From: Candidatus Proelusimicrobium excrementi | Lineage (GTDB): Bacteria > Elusimicrobiota > Elusimicrobia > Elusimicrobiales > Elusimicrobiaceae | Direction: 5' to 3' | Length of the DNA: 64,000 nt | Assembly: GCA_934643455.1 (NCBI GenBank) | Contig: CAKUBV010000001.1 | Span: 1 to 64,000, forward strand | Shown here: positions 42,737 to 51,919 of the stretch, in pieces | Layout of the letters: the number at the start of each line of letters is the position of its first letter | Position numbering within the stretch: position 1 is the first letter of the stretch | Translations under genes and position numbers: made by a program | Notes under the pieces: model-generated | Seen by the model: only the letters and a program-made list of their open reading frames with translations | The model's database searches: none | Told to the model about the DNA's origin: nothing

Positions 42737-42768
42737 AAAATAAAGTTCTATATTCAGGAGATAACCGA

Positions 42769-43749
42769 ATGTTCAAAAAAATCGCTTTGTCAGCCGTTTT
42801 AGCCTGCGCCGGCGTTTTTGCCGCTGCGGCTGATATGTCCTCTTACTCAATGGCGGAATCTTCCGCCGCGGCAGAAAAAATTTCCGCCGCCGTGGAAAAA
42901 CAAAAATACGCTTCCGAAGGCGCCAGCGAAGACGGCGTAATGACTTTGAAGTTCGAAATCAAAAAAACTACGCTCGGCATAGGCGATACGGGCCACTTGA
43001 CGGAAATCGTTCACTTTTTTAACACCACGCGCAAATGCTCAATGATAAAAATCGACGACAACTGGCTTGTGGGTTCTTCCTATTGTTTCAACTTCAGAAC
43101 TTACGAAGAAGAACATTCCTGGACTTTCGACGGCTCCACAACAAAAGAAATCAAAGATTTAAGAATAGACGGGGAAAGGATAACCTCCATAATAAAAGAT
43201 TCTTCCGTAATATATAAGAACGAAAAGAAAGGCCGCGCCGCTCTCCCGATGTATCAAAAAGGGGATTTGATTTTGCTTTACGTCGGTTCAAACGCTAAAC
43301 TTAAAAAGAAATACGCTTCTTTGCCGAAATCAAACCTTTATATTCCTTTAAAAGCGCAGGACAGCGCCGCCGAACTTAAAGGCCTTAAGTTTTACGTCAG
43401 CAGGAAAAGCGTCGTCTGGGGCGTAAGGGAAAAGCAGGAACGTGAAATAGGCGAATATTGCAACGGCACCAAGTGCATTAAGCTTGAGTTCGGTTTCTTC
43501 CATGCGGAAGCTATGGCGGGTGATCCTCTTTTTGCGGTCGCGCCCAATAAAATGGAATTTATAATAGCTTTTAACACCGGCGATTATAAACAGGACGAAG
43601 ATCAAAAACGCAGCCGTTATTTTAAAGAACTTTCCAAAGAAGATTATAAAGCTTTGGAAAAGGTTATAAGCGCAAAAGACCCTTCCGGCTGGGCCAGAGT
43701 CAAAGCGAAAACGGCTCATACTTCGCAGTCCTTTATAATAAAGAAATAA
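42769..43749 (+). CDS. Exported trypsin-fold-like protein lacking catalytic residues
   Basis: Signal peptide 1-20 (ending AAA). The region 88-108, CSMIKIDDNWLVGSSYCF, looks like the chymotrypsin segment with the His loop and its disulfide Cys pair, but Tyr105 stands where the catalytic His should be. GDLILLYVG (Asp166) fits the Asp segment. HAEAMAGDPLFAV matches the Ser loop (GDSGGPLF) with Ala250 in the Ser place. So the fold may be a serine protease relative that cannot cleave: a binding protein or inhibitor. This is inference from short motifs; the rest is unrecognised. 326 aa, own promoter and terminator. Confidence 0.6.
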   Translation: MFKKIALSAVLACAGVFAAAADMSSYSMAESSAAAEKISAAVEKQKYASEGASEDGVMTLKFEIKKTTLGIGDTGHLTEIVHFFNTTRKCSMIKIDDNWLVGSSYCFNFRTYEEEHSWTFDGSTTKEIKDLRIDGERITSIIKDSSVIYKNEKKGRAALPMYQKGDLILLYVGSNAKLKKKYASLPKSNLYIPLKAQDSAAELKGLKFYVSRKSVVWGVREKQEREIGEYCNGTKCIKLEFGFFHAEAMAGDPLFAVAPNKMEFIIAFNTGDYKQDEDQKRSRYFKELSKEDYKALEKVISAKDPSGWARVKAKTAHTSQSFIIKK

Positions 43750-43767
43750 AAGTTTACCAAGTTGCTA

Positions 43768-43800
43768 AAGCCCGGCTCCTAAATAAAGAGCCGGGCTTTT
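43768..43800. terminator. Bidirectional terminator
   Basis: Stem agcccggctc/gagccgggct with T-rich ends on the plus side, between the convergent genes ending at 43749 and 43850. Confidence 0.8.
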
Positions 43801-43849
43801 CTTTCGGTTGAAAACAGCTTTGGAAAATACGCTTGTTTTGCGGGCCGTT

Positions 43850-44578
43850 TCAGCAAAGATGCAAAATTCTGCGTTTGTACTTTTCAGCCAGTTTGGAATT
43901 GTTTGCATCTCCGCCTTCGGCGTTACTGCTTGAATAGAGCGGCGTTTTAAAGCCTTTTTCTTCAAGCGTTTTTACCGCTTGACTTATGACGGAATTGATT
44001 ATGGCGGCGCATGCTATAGTGGAAACGGGGGCCCGGCCGGGATTTTCACAAGCCAAAGCCGTTTCCTGCTTTGAGCATCTGTCGTCTATAACTACGTCGG
44101 CCAAATCCTTCAAAGTTTTGCCGCATGAATGGCGGCTTTTGCTTTCTTTATGTGCGGCAAGCGCGGTTACGGCGATAACTTTTAAACCCTTTTGTTTGGC
44201 GTATAAAGCCGCGTCTATGCCGGCGGGGTTCCTGCCGGAATTGGAAATTATTATCATCAAATCGCCGGGCCTCATATCGTGCCTTTTAAGTATTGCGGGG
44301 GCAAAACCTTCCAGCCTTTCCAAATCCGTCGCCGCGTGCGCAGACGGCATGAACGAGAAAGCCGGGTCAAGCACCGCGCTGACGCAGGCCGGGCAGCCGC
44401 TCCTGTGGAAGTTTTCCACAGCCGCGCCGTGGCTGTGGCCCGCGCCGAAAGTGTAAATTATTCCGTCGCGCTGCATTGTTTGCGCCGCAAAAGCGGCGGC
44501 TTTTTGCATTGCCGGGGTTTGGGTGCTTTCTATATCTTCCAGCAAATCCGAAATCTGTTTAAAATAGCTGTTGTTCAT
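43850..44578 (-). CDS. SIS-domain protein (UPF0309-like)
   Basis: 242 aa, sugar isomerase (SIS) fold: GIIYTFGAGHSHGAAVENFHRSG at the N-terminal part and IIISNSGRNPAGIDAA in the middle, the pattern of the UPF0309 family. Such proteins bind or isomerise phosphosugars, often in amino-sugar use; the substrate here is unknown. TATAAT sits exactly 6 nt before the ATG and no SD is seen, consistent with a leaderless mRNA. Divergent from the RND operon. Confidence 0.85.
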   Translation of the reverse strand: MNNSYFKQISDLLEDIESTQTPAMQKAAAFAAQTMQRDGIIYTFGAGHSHGAAVENFHRSGCPACVSAVLDPAFSFMPSAHAATDLERLEGFAPAILKRHDMRPGDLMIIISNSGRNPAGIDAALYAKQKGLKVIAVTALAAHKESKSRHSCGKTLKDLADVVIDDRCSKQETALACENPGRAPVSTIACAAIINSVISQAVKTLEEKGFKTPLYSSSNAEGGDANNSKLAEKYKRRILHLC

Positions 44579-44616
44579 AAAGTTATTATAACTCTTTTAA
44601 AACATCCGTTTAATGG

Positions 44617-44622
44617 TATAAT
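44617..44622 (+). promoter_or_regulatory. -10 of the RND operon
   Basis: TATAAT about 55 nt before the adaptor ATG. The -35 region is weak. Shares a 98-bp intergenic space with the divergent SIS gene. Confidence 0.45.
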
Positions 44623-44676
44623 ATTGTTTAGGCGTTTGCCGTGACGGAATTTAATTTATTACTGAAGAGGAGTATA

Positions 44677-45825
44677 ATGAAAAAACAAGTATTTTTAAGC
44701 GGTATTTCTTTCTTCGCTTTGGCCCTTTTGTTATGCGGCTGCGGCGAACAGCAAACCGCTGCCGAGCAAGAAACGCTGGTTAACGGTATAACCGTAACCC
44801 AACAAGACGCGCCGCTGAATATAGAATATCCCGCGCAGATTGACGGTTCTTTGAACATTGACGTCCGCGCCCAAGTAGGCGGAATACTTAAAGAACGTTT
44901 GTACGTCGAAGGTTCTTACGTCGAAAAGGATACACCCCTTTTTATAATTGATCCGCAGCCCTATCAGGTTGCGCTGGAAAAAGCCAAAGGTTCTTTGGCC
45001 CAGGCGCAAAGCGAGATAAAACGTACAAAACGCGATTATGACAGAATGGCCAAATTAATTAAGGAAAACGCCATAAGCGCAAAAGAATACGATGACGCTC
45101 TTTCCGCCTATGAACGCGCTCAGGCCAATGAACAGGTTGCCAAAGCCGGTTTGGAAGAAGCGGAAATAAACCTCGGCTACACCACCGTAAAAGCCCCGAT
45201 ATCGGGCATAACGGGCAAGGAAGCTCAGTCTGTAGGCAGTTTGATTTCGCCTACAAGCCCTGCTTCCAGCCTTTTGACGACTATGGTTCAGACAAATCCT
45301 CTTTACGTTAACTTCTCCGTTCCCAGCAGGGAATGGGACAACGCCCCGAAACTCAGAAAAGCCGGGGAAATCAACCTTGAAGTGCAAGACGTTGGCGTGG
45401 AAGTGATTTTAAACGACGGTTCCGTTTACCCCGAACAGGGCAGGATTTTCTTTGTGGACAGTTCCGAAGACGTAAAAACCTCTTCCGTTGCCATAAAGGC
45501 GCAAATTCCAAATCCGGAAAGGTCGCCCGTGCTGATGCCGGGCAAATTCGTCAAAGTAAGGCTGACGAACATATCCTATAAAAACGCCATTTTGGTGCCG
45601 GTGGCGGCTTTGCTTCAGGGCGATAACGGCTACTCCGCCTACGTTGTGCGCAACGGCGTTGTGGAAAGCGTACCCGTAAAAGCGTCAATTTCCGGCTCAA
45701 GGGCTTTTATCAACGAAGGTTTAAAACCCGGCGAAGTTGTTGTAACCGAGGGTTTGGTAAAAGTAAAACCCGGCCAAAAGGTAAGGGTAAATTTAGTTCC
45801 CAACTCCATTTTGGAAAATAAATAA
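44677..45825 (+). CDS. RND efflux periplasmic adaptor (lipoprotein)
   Basis: Membrane fusion protein linking the RND pump to the outer-membrane factor. Lipobox LLLCGC (Cys about residue 21) gives a lipid anchor. Then comes the HlyD pattern: RAQVGGILKERLYVEGSYV, a helical hairpin (about 95-170) and YTTVKAPISGITGK, followed by beta-barrel and proximal domains. I take ATG 44677 with gaggag SD; the frame opens at a GTG 12 codons upstream without signal features. About 382 aa. First of three genes with short spacing. Confidence 0.92.
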   Translation: MKKQVFLSGISFFALALLLCGCGEQQTAAEQETLVNGITVTQQDAPLNIEYPAQIDGSLNIDVRAQVGGILKERLYVEGSYVEKDTPLFIIDPQPYQVALEKAKGSLAQAQSEIKRTKRDYDRMAKLIKENAISAKEYDDALSAYERAQANEQVAKAGLEEAEINLGYTTVKAPISGITGKEAQSVGSLISPTSPASSLLTTMVQTNPLYVNFSVPSREWDNAPKLRKAGEINLEVQDVGVEVILNDGSVYPEQGRIFFVDSSEDVKTSSVAIKAQIPNPERSPVLMPGKFVKVRLTNISYKNAILVPVAALLQGDNGYSAYVVRNGVVESVPVKASISGSRAFINEGLKPGEVVVTEGLVKVKPGQKVRVNLVPNSILENK

Positions 45826-45838
45826 GAGGGGCGTAAAA

Positions 45839-48800
45839 ATGTTTTCCAAATTTTTTATAGAACGTCCCATTTTCGCGACGGTAATATCTTTGTTTATTTT
45901 GCTGGCCGGCATAGTTTCCATACTTAACTTGCCGATAGCCCAGTATCCCGAACTTACGCCGCCTTCCATAGCCGTAAAAGCCCAGTATCCGGGCGCGTCG
46001 GCGGAAGTCATTGCGGAATCTGTGGCCGCCCCGCTTGAGCAGAAAATCAACGGCGTGGACAATATGATTTATATGAACTCCGTTTCCTCTTCAAACGGGG
46101 ATATGAACCTTACCGTCTATTTTGACATCGGCACCGACGCCGACCAAGCCATGATTAACGTCAATAACCGTGTGCAGTCGGCGCAGTCTTCCCTGCCGGA
46201 AGACGTCCGCAAATACGGCGTTACGGTGGATAAAAAATCCAGTTCGATTTTGCAGATTATTTCCATAACTTCGCCCAATTCCACTTATGACACCACTTAT
46301 ATGGGCAACTACGCTTTGGTCAATATCGTGGACGATTTAAAACGTATTTCCGGCGTGGGCGACGCGCAGGTTATGACCGCAAACGATTATTCCATGAGGA
46401 TTTGGCTCAAACCCGACGTTATGGCCAAGCTCGGCGTTACGCCGGCCGATATAGCCGCGGCGGTGCAGGAGCAAAACGCACAAAGAGCCGCCGGCAAAGT
46501 GGGGCAGCCTCCTTTAAGCATAAAAGTGGACAGAGTTTATTCCATTGAAGTTGAAGGCCGCCTTAAAACCCCGCAGGAGTTCGGAAATATAATTTTAAGG
46601 GCCAATTCAGACGGCACTTCTTTAAAGCTTAAAGACGTGGCCGATATAGAGTTGGGCTCGCAGACTTATGAGTTCGTGGCAAATCAAAACGGCAAACCGG
46701 CCGTGCCTATCGGGGTATACCTTTCCCCGGGCGCAAACGCGGTTGCCACGGCCGAAGCCGTGGACGCCAAAATGGCGGAGCTTGCCTCTAACTTCCCGCC
46801 GGATATGGCTTATAATGTTCCTTATGATACGACATCTTTCGTAAAAGTTTCCATAGAAGAAGTTATACATACCCTTATTGAAGCCATGATATTGGTGTTC
46901 GCGGTTGTGTTCCTGTTCTTGAAGGACTGGCGCGCAACTTTGATTCCGTGCTTGGCGGTCCCTGTTTCAATCGTGGGCGCTTTTGCGGGTATGCTCTTAT
47001 TCGGTTTTTCAATCAACACCCTGACGCTTTTCGGTTTGGTTCTTGCAATCGGTATCGTGGTTGACGACGCCATTATCGTTATTGAAAACGTAGAACGTAT
47101 TATGCATGAGAAGGGCGTCGGCGTCAAAGACGCAACCATTGAAGCCATGAACGAAGTTTCCGGCCCGCTGGTGGCGATAGTCTTGGTGCTTTCGGCCGTA
47201 TTCGTGCCGGTTTCTTTTATGGGCGGCATGACCGGCGCGATGTACCAGCAGTTTGCCATTACTATAGCCGTATCCGTGGTAATATCGGGCCTTGTGGCTT
47301 TGACTTTAACCCCGGCTCTGACGGTATTGATATTTAAAAAACCGGAACATAAAGATACGGGTTTTTTCGCCTGGTTTGACAGAAAATTCGCCGCGCTTAC
47401 CGATAAATACGTATCGGGCGCGTCTTTCTTTATAAAACATACGGCGGTTTCTTTATGTGTTTTCGCCGCGGCGGTTATTTGTTTGGCCGCGCTTTTCAAA
47501 ATTACGCCGACATCACTCGTCCCCGACGAAGACCAGGGCATTATGATGACTTCCGTCATGCTTGACCCGGGTTCTTCTTTGGATAAAACGGAAAGCGTCA
47601 TGGACAAAATGGAAAATATCATTCGCCAAGAACCGCAGGTGGAAAACACTTTGGCCTTCAGCGGGTTTGACCTTATTTCCAGCTCCATGAAGAACAATTA
47701 CGGCGCATTTTTTATAACGCTTAAGGATTGGAAACAGCGCGAAAGCAAAGAACTTTCGGTAACTTCGCTTATCCGTTCCATTTACGCGGCCGGGATGAAG
47801 AATATTCCCAACGCTTTAGTCCTGCCTTTTAATATGCCGCCTATTTCCGGCATGAGCACCACCGGCGGATTGGAAGGCTACATACAAAGCCGCGGCAGCA
47901 ATGCCACCAGCGTAGATTTGGAACAGAAAATAAACAAGTTCATAGCCGAAGCCCAAAAGGATCCTTCCGTGCAGTCCGTAACAACTACGTTCAGCGCGAG
48001 CGTGCCTCAGCTTAAACTTATGGTCGATACGATAAAGGCTAAGTCCATGGGCGTATCTTTAAACAATCTTTTTACAACGCTCCAGGCCACTTTCGGCACT
48101 TATTACGTTAACGACTTTACCAAGTTCGGCAGAAGTTTTAAAGTTATGATGCAAGCCCGCGGCGATTACCGCGCCCACAAAGAGCAAATCAACGGCGTGT
48201 ATGTGCGTTCGGACAGCGGCGATATGGTGCCCCTTTCGGCCTTGGTTTACTTTAACGATATCAAAGGTGCGGATACGGTAGAGCGTTTCAATTTGTTTAA
48301 GTCGGCCAAAGTGCTTATAACTCCGGCCAGCGGTTATTCCACCGGGCAGGCTATGTCCGCCATGGAAAAGGCCGCCAAGGATATTTTAGGCACGGACTAT
48401 ACTTTGGCTTGGACCGGCTCCGCCTATCAGGAAAAGCTTACGGGCAGCGCGTCGGCCATGGCTTTGCTTTTGGGCCTTTTGGTGGTATTTTTAATTCTTT
48501 CGGCCCAGTATGAAAAGTGGTCCTTGCCGATATCGGTAATGATGGCCGTTCCTTTTGCCATATTCGGCGCTTTATCCGGCGTATTTATAAGGGGGCTGCA
48601 CTTCCTGCCCAGCGCGCTGGCGCAGAAAATCGCTTATATGTCTTCCGGCGTGTTTATTTCCACTTTGAATAATGACATATACTTCCAAATAGCTTTGGTT
48701 ACATTGGTCGGCCTTGCCGCCAAAAACGCCATTTTGATTGTGGAATTTGCCGTAATGATAAAAGAGCAGGGCAAAACTGCGGCGCAGGCCGCGGTGGAAG

Positions 48801-49045
48801 CCGCCAAGCTGAGGTTCAGGCCGATAGTAATGACTTCTTTGGCCTTTATCTTGGGCTGTATGCCTTTGGCTTTGGCCGGCGGCGCGGGTGCGGCCAGCAG
48901 GCACTCAATCGGTACGGCCGTAGTGGCCGGGATGTTGGGCGCGACATTGCTTGCGCCTTTGTTTGTGCCGTTTTTCTTTGTGCTTACTTCCGGTAAGTCC
49001 AAAAACGAAAAAGCCCAAGAAGGGAAAGGGGGAGAAAATGCGTAA
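45839..49045 (+). CDS. RND efflux transporter, AcrB/HAE1 type
   Basis: 1068-aa inner-membrane proton-driven pump. FFIERPIFATVISLFILLAG start; TM4 with the proton-relay pair as VLAIGIVVDDAIIVIENVER; C-terminal TM10 Lys in GLAAKNAILIVEFAV; large periplasmic loops. HAE1 members export hydrophobic compounds, bile salts and antibiotics. gagggg SD, 13 nt after the adaptor. The stop overlaps the outer-membrane factor start by 8 nt. Confidence 0.96.
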   Translation: MFSKFFIERPIFATVISLFILLAGIVSILNLPIAQYPELTPPSIAVKAQYPGASAEVIAESVAAPLEQKINGVDNMIYMNSVSSSNGDMNLTVYFDIGTDADQAMINVNNRVQSAQSSLPEDVRKYGVTVDKKSSSILQIISITSPNSTYDTTYMGNYALVNIVDDLKRISGVGDAQVMTANDYSMRIWLKPDVMAKLGVTPADIAAAVQEQNAQRAAGKVGQPPLSIKVDRVYSIEVEGRLKTPQEFGNIILRANSDGTSLKLKDVADIELGSQTYEFVANQNGKPAVPIGVYLSPGANAVATAEAVDAKMAELASNFPPDMAYNVPYDTTSFVKVSIEEVIHTLIEAMILVFAVVFLFLKDWRATLIPCLAVPVSIVGAFAGMLLFGFSINTLTLFGLVLAIGIVVDDAIIVIENVERIMHEKGVGVKDATIEAMNEVSGPLVAIVLVLSAVFVPVSFMGGMTGAMYQQFAITIAVSVVISGLVALTLTPALTVLIFKKPEHKDTGFFAWFDRKFAALTDKYVSGASFFIKHTAVSLCVFAAAVICLAALFKITPTSLVPDEDQGIMMTSVMLDPGSSLDKTESVMDKMENIIRQEPQVENTLAFSGFDLISSSMKNNYGAFFITLKDWKQRESKELSVTSLIRSIYAAGMKNIPNALVLPFNMPPISGMSTTGGLEGYIQSRGSNATSVDLEQKINKFIAEAQKDPSVQSVTTTFSASVPQLKLMVDTIKAKSMGVSLNNLFTTLQATFGTYYVNDFTKFGRSFKVMMQARGDYRAHKEQINGVYVRSDSGDMVPLSALVYFNDIKGADTVERFNLFKSAKVLITPASGYSTGQAMSAMEKAAKDILGTDYTLAWTGSAYQEKLTGSASAMALLLGLLVVFLILSAQYEKWSLPISVMMAVPFAIFGALSGVFIRGLHFLPSALAQKIAYMSSGVFISTLNNDIYFQIALVTLVGLAAKNAILIVEFAVMIKEQGKTAAQAAVEAAKLRFRPIVMTSLAFILGCMPLALAGGAGAASRHSIGTAVVAGMLGATLLAPLFVPFFFVLTSGKSKNEKAQEGKGGENA

Positions 49046-50420
49046 AGAATTAGCCGCTCTGCTGAGCTTTGCGGTCTTGTTAAGCGGCTGTCTTATGGGG
49101 CCGAATTATAAAAAGCCTGAACTTGATTTACCCAAAGCTCAGGAGGAAGATTACAGCGTCTTCACCAAAGAAAAATGGTGGGAGATGTTTGAAGATCCCG
49201 TATTGAACGCTCTTGAAGAGGAAGCCCTCCTTAATAATAAGGATTTGGTTTCGGCCGTGGCGAAGGTTGAAGAAGCCCGCGCCAAACTGGGGATAGCTTA
49301 CGGGGATCAGCTTCCCACTTTGGACGCCACCGGCTACGCCCAAAGGATAGGTTTTGCCGAACATTCTTCTTTCGCGCAGTATAATATAGGCCTTACGGCG
49401 GCTTATCAATTTGACTTTTGGGGCCGCTACCGCCGCTTGAGCGAAGCCGCCAGAGCTGAGCTTTTAAGCACGGAATCGCAAAAAGATACCGTCCGCTTGG
49501 CTTTGACGGCCGACGTTGCAAATTATTACTTCTCTTTCATAACATTAAAAGAGCAAGTGGATATCTCCCGCAAGACTTTAGATTCCAGACGTGAAAGCGT
49601 AAGAATTTATAAAGTCCGCTACAAAAACGGCTATTCCACGGAACTGGATCTTAAAAGGGTTGAAGCGGAAATGGCCGCGGTGGAAGCTTCCCTTGCGGAA
49701 TATGAACGCCGCTTTGCTCTTTCACAGACGGCTTTATCCGTCTTGTTGGGCAGAACTCCGCGCGAAATTATAGAAAGCAAGCTTCAGGGCACGCCTTTGC
49801 AGAAGATAAAGGTTTTGCCTGAGGTTCCTTCCGGCATACCCGCAGGCTTGCTGGCCCGACGCCCGGACGTTCGCGCGGCGGAAGGCCTTTTAATCGCGGC
49901 AAACGCCAATATCGGCGCGGCAAGAGCGGCTTATTTCCCGAATATCGTTTTGACGGCTTCAGGCGGATACGCCAGCGACCAGCTCGGCACTTTGGTTGCT
50001 CCTTCAACTTCTTTCTGGAGCGGCGGCGCGGGGTTGATACTGCCTATATTCCAAGGCGGCAAAATAAAGAGCCAAAACAAGCAGGCAGAAGCGGTTTATA
50101 AGCAAATGCTTGCCTCTTACGAAAAATCCGCCCAAAACGCCTACCGCGATGTTTACGACGCATTGAACAATAACCAGTATTACAGGAAGGTCGTTCTCGC
50201 CAACAAAGCCCAAACGGAAGCTTTGGCGCGCAGCTTGAAACTGGCGCAGAAACAGCAGGACGCGGGCTTGATAGATATTTTAAATCTGCTCGACGTTGAA
50301 AGAAATCTCCTTAATGCCGAAACAAGCCTTGCTGCGGCGCGCTGCAATCAGCTTAGCGCTTTGGTGGCTATCGCCCAAGCTTTGGGCGGCGGCTGGCAGG
50401 AAGAAAGTTCCGCCGAATAG
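49038..50420 (+). CDS. RND outer-membrane factor lipoprotein (NodT type)
   Basis: Outer-membrane channel of the tripartite pump. Lipobox LLSGC then GPNYKKPELDLP, the NodT/OprM hallmark; two repeated OEP halves with helical barrel and beta strands (YQFDFWGRYRRLSEAA, GYASDQLGTL, LPIFQGGKIKSQNKQA). I use ATG 49038 behind gggggag; the open frame starts 29 codons earlier inside the pump gene but lacks a signal there. About 460 aa. Confidence 0.94.
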   Translation: MRKELAALLSFAVLLSGCLMGPNYKKPELDLPKAQEEDYSVFTKEKWWEMFEDPVLNALEEEALLNNKDLVSAVAKVEEARAKLGIAYGDQLPTLDATGYAQRIGFAEHSSFAQYNIGLTAAYQFDFWGRYRRLSEAARAELLSTESQKDTVRLALTADVANYYFSFITLKEQVDISRKTLDSRRESVRIYKVRYKNGYSTELDLKRVEAEMAAVEASLAEYERRFALSQTALSVLLGRTPREIIESKLQGTPLQKIKVLPEVPSGIPAGLLARRPDVRAAEGLLIAANANIGAARAAYFPNIVLTASGGYASDQLGTLVAPSTSFWSGGAGLILPIFQGGKIKSQNKQAEAVYKQMLASYEKSAQNAYRDVYDALNNNQYYRKVVLANKAQTEALARSLKLAQKQQDAGLIDILNLLDVERNLLNAETSLAAARCNQLSALVAIAQALGGGWQEESSAE

Positions 50421-50448
50421 GGCGGTTGGTTTGGGTTTTAGTTTAGGG

Positions 50449-50478
50449 GCGGGGATTTAGAATATCCCCGCCTTTTTG
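50449..50478 (+). terminator. Terminator of the RND operon
   Basis: Stem ggcggggat/atccccgcc followed by ttttt. Confidence 0.85.
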
Positions 50479-50518
50479 TTCGGTCTAAGTTGAGTTCTCT
50501 CTGCTAGCAAACTTCCGT

Positions 50519-50624
50519 ATTTGCCCGCCTTTGTGTTTTTTCGTTAGTCGGATACTGCGCCGCCTTTGGCGGCATCGTACTTAGTATACCTTCTTCCTCA
50601 AAAATACAAATCCGGCTCAAATTC
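50519..50624. repeat. Palindromic intergenic element, copy E
   Basis: Arms tatttgcccgcctttgtgtt and aatacaaatccggctcaaat; loop cggatactgcgccgcctttg ... cttagtatacc with an inner hairpin gccgcctttggcggc. Arm type as in copy C, loop type as in copy A. Preceded by tcggtctaagttgag ... gctagcaaacttccg. Confidence 0.7.
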
Positions 50625-50696
50625 GTAAGTCCACGCAGGTTATATTCTCACGCTTTTAACTCGTGTTAAGTTAAATTCTCACGGCTAACAATTTTC

Positions 50697-50810
50697 TATT
50701 TTTGAGCGTCTTTTGATTTTTTTACCGTTTCGCATACTGCGCACCCTTTGGGTGCATCATGCTTAGTATAGCTTACGGTAAATAAAATCAAAATACATCT
50801 CAAAACTAAA
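50697..50810. repeat. Palindromic intergenic element, copy F
   Basis: Arms ttttgagcgtcttttgattt and aaatcaaaatacatctcaaa, continued inward by ttaccg/cggtaa. Loop gcatactgcgcaccctttgg ... cttagtatagc with hairpin gcaccctttgggtgc. Arm type as in copy B; loop of the A/E kind but with changed, still pairing, bases. The stretch 50479-51179 contains no gene. Confidence 0.7.
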
Positions 50811-51006
50811 AAATCACGCTTCTTAAATTCTCTCACGTTGTTTGTTTGTGTTAAATTCTATATTTTCGGTCAGTATTTCTCCCAACTCTTAAAAACATAT
50901 CACAGTATAACATCCTTTTAGAAATAGATTCTTCTTTATACTCCAATATATAAACTTATCCGGTCATATTAAATGGTTCCATAACTTTTTTGCCATTGTT
51001 TGCGCC

Positions 51007-51075
51007 GTGTGGTACGTCGGAGCGTTTTGTTAAAAAACGAAAACAGTTGACTTGTTTTTTTTTTTTGATAAATTT
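51007..51075 (+). promoter_or_regulatory. Cassette leader, copy 4
   Basis: gtggtacgtcggagcgttttg, then TTGACT, 14 nt made of TG plus 12 T, GATAAATT. This matches leaders 2 and 3 up to about 51080; after that the sequence is unrelated and leads to a different signal peptide. Confidence 0.6.
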
Positions 51076-51179
51076 CCTCTATATTTCAGGCCGGAAAATC
51101 TGTGATATGTCTGTTTGCTTTTAATTCGCGTTTGTTAAAGTTTTTCGGCTTGAAGCAATCAAAAACGGAGGTAAAAAAT

Positions 51180-51890
51180 ATGGTTAGTTTAAAGAGATAT
51201 ATGAAGTTTTTTTGCACTATGATATCTTCTTTCTTTTTGTTTTCCGCTTGGCTTTCTGCGCAAACGCTTGATAAGCCCATAACAGAATGCAGCGGTTACA
51301 GTGAAAGCAAGATAAGTTGCACAAGGGATTTGCCCGACGGTACTAAGCAATCTGGCTCCGGTTGGTGTAAATGCGTAAGAGGAATGTATCAAGGCGGGTG
51401 CAGTCTTCCGGCATATAGTTATACGAAAACAAGGTATAGTTCGCTAACCGGGCAGCAGTGCCTTGACTGTACGGTTCCCGGAGTAATAAAAGGGTGCGGG
51501 ACAATGTCGCAAATAGTTGACGAAACGCCCAGCTGCGGGGAGTGGTATTCTTGCGGTGGGACCCCGATAGTGAAAGAGTGCACATCCGGGCAAGTGGAGT
51601 ATATGCCAATTGAACCCTGCGAAACATCTGAAAGGAAATGCTGCAGCGACGGCAAATGGAGCGATTGGGGCGAGGAATGTTCAAGTTCCGGCGCAAGCTC
51701 CGGGAGCAGTAGCGGTACTTGGGGTATTTCGTCTAAAAACGCATTGTACTTTTCCGATAGTGTGGATAATTACAGCGCGACTGATATAAGCGGAACGTCG
51801 TGTTCGCCTGTAGGGAGTACAAAGACATTATGTATAGATATCGGCAGGGACGGCTTGTGTCTTGATACGGAATATTCTTGTGAGAATTAA
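51180..51890 (+). CDS. Cys-rich secreted protein in cassette frame, unrelated payload
   Basis: 236 aa from ATG 51180 (acggagg SD; the open frame begins further upstream without an SD). The signal peptide about 1-27 (ending LSAQ) and the sequence are different from copies 1-3, but upstream leader and downstream terminator are the cassette ones. The mature part is Cys-rich (CSGYSESKISC, GWCKC, CLDCTVPG, SERKCCSDGKWSDWG) and has a Ser/Gly linker. SERKCCSDGKWSDWG recalls the RTCCSNKQWSAWGG segment of copy 2, so distant relation is possible. Exported; function unknown. Confidence 0.75.
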   Translation: MVSLKRYMKFFCTMISSFFLFSAWLSAQTLDKPITECSGYSESKISCTRDLPDGTKQSGSGWCKCVRGMYQGGCSLPAYSYTKTRYSSLTGQQCLDCTVPGVIKGCGTMSQIVDETPSCGEWYSCGGTPIVKECTSGQVEYMPIEPCETSERKCCSDGKWSDWGEECSSSGASSGSSSGTWGISSKNALYFSDSVDNYSATDISGTSCSPVGSTKTLCIDIGRDGLCLDTEYSCEN

Positions 51891-51919
51891 AATATTAGAC
51901 GCCGCTGATTAGGCGTATT

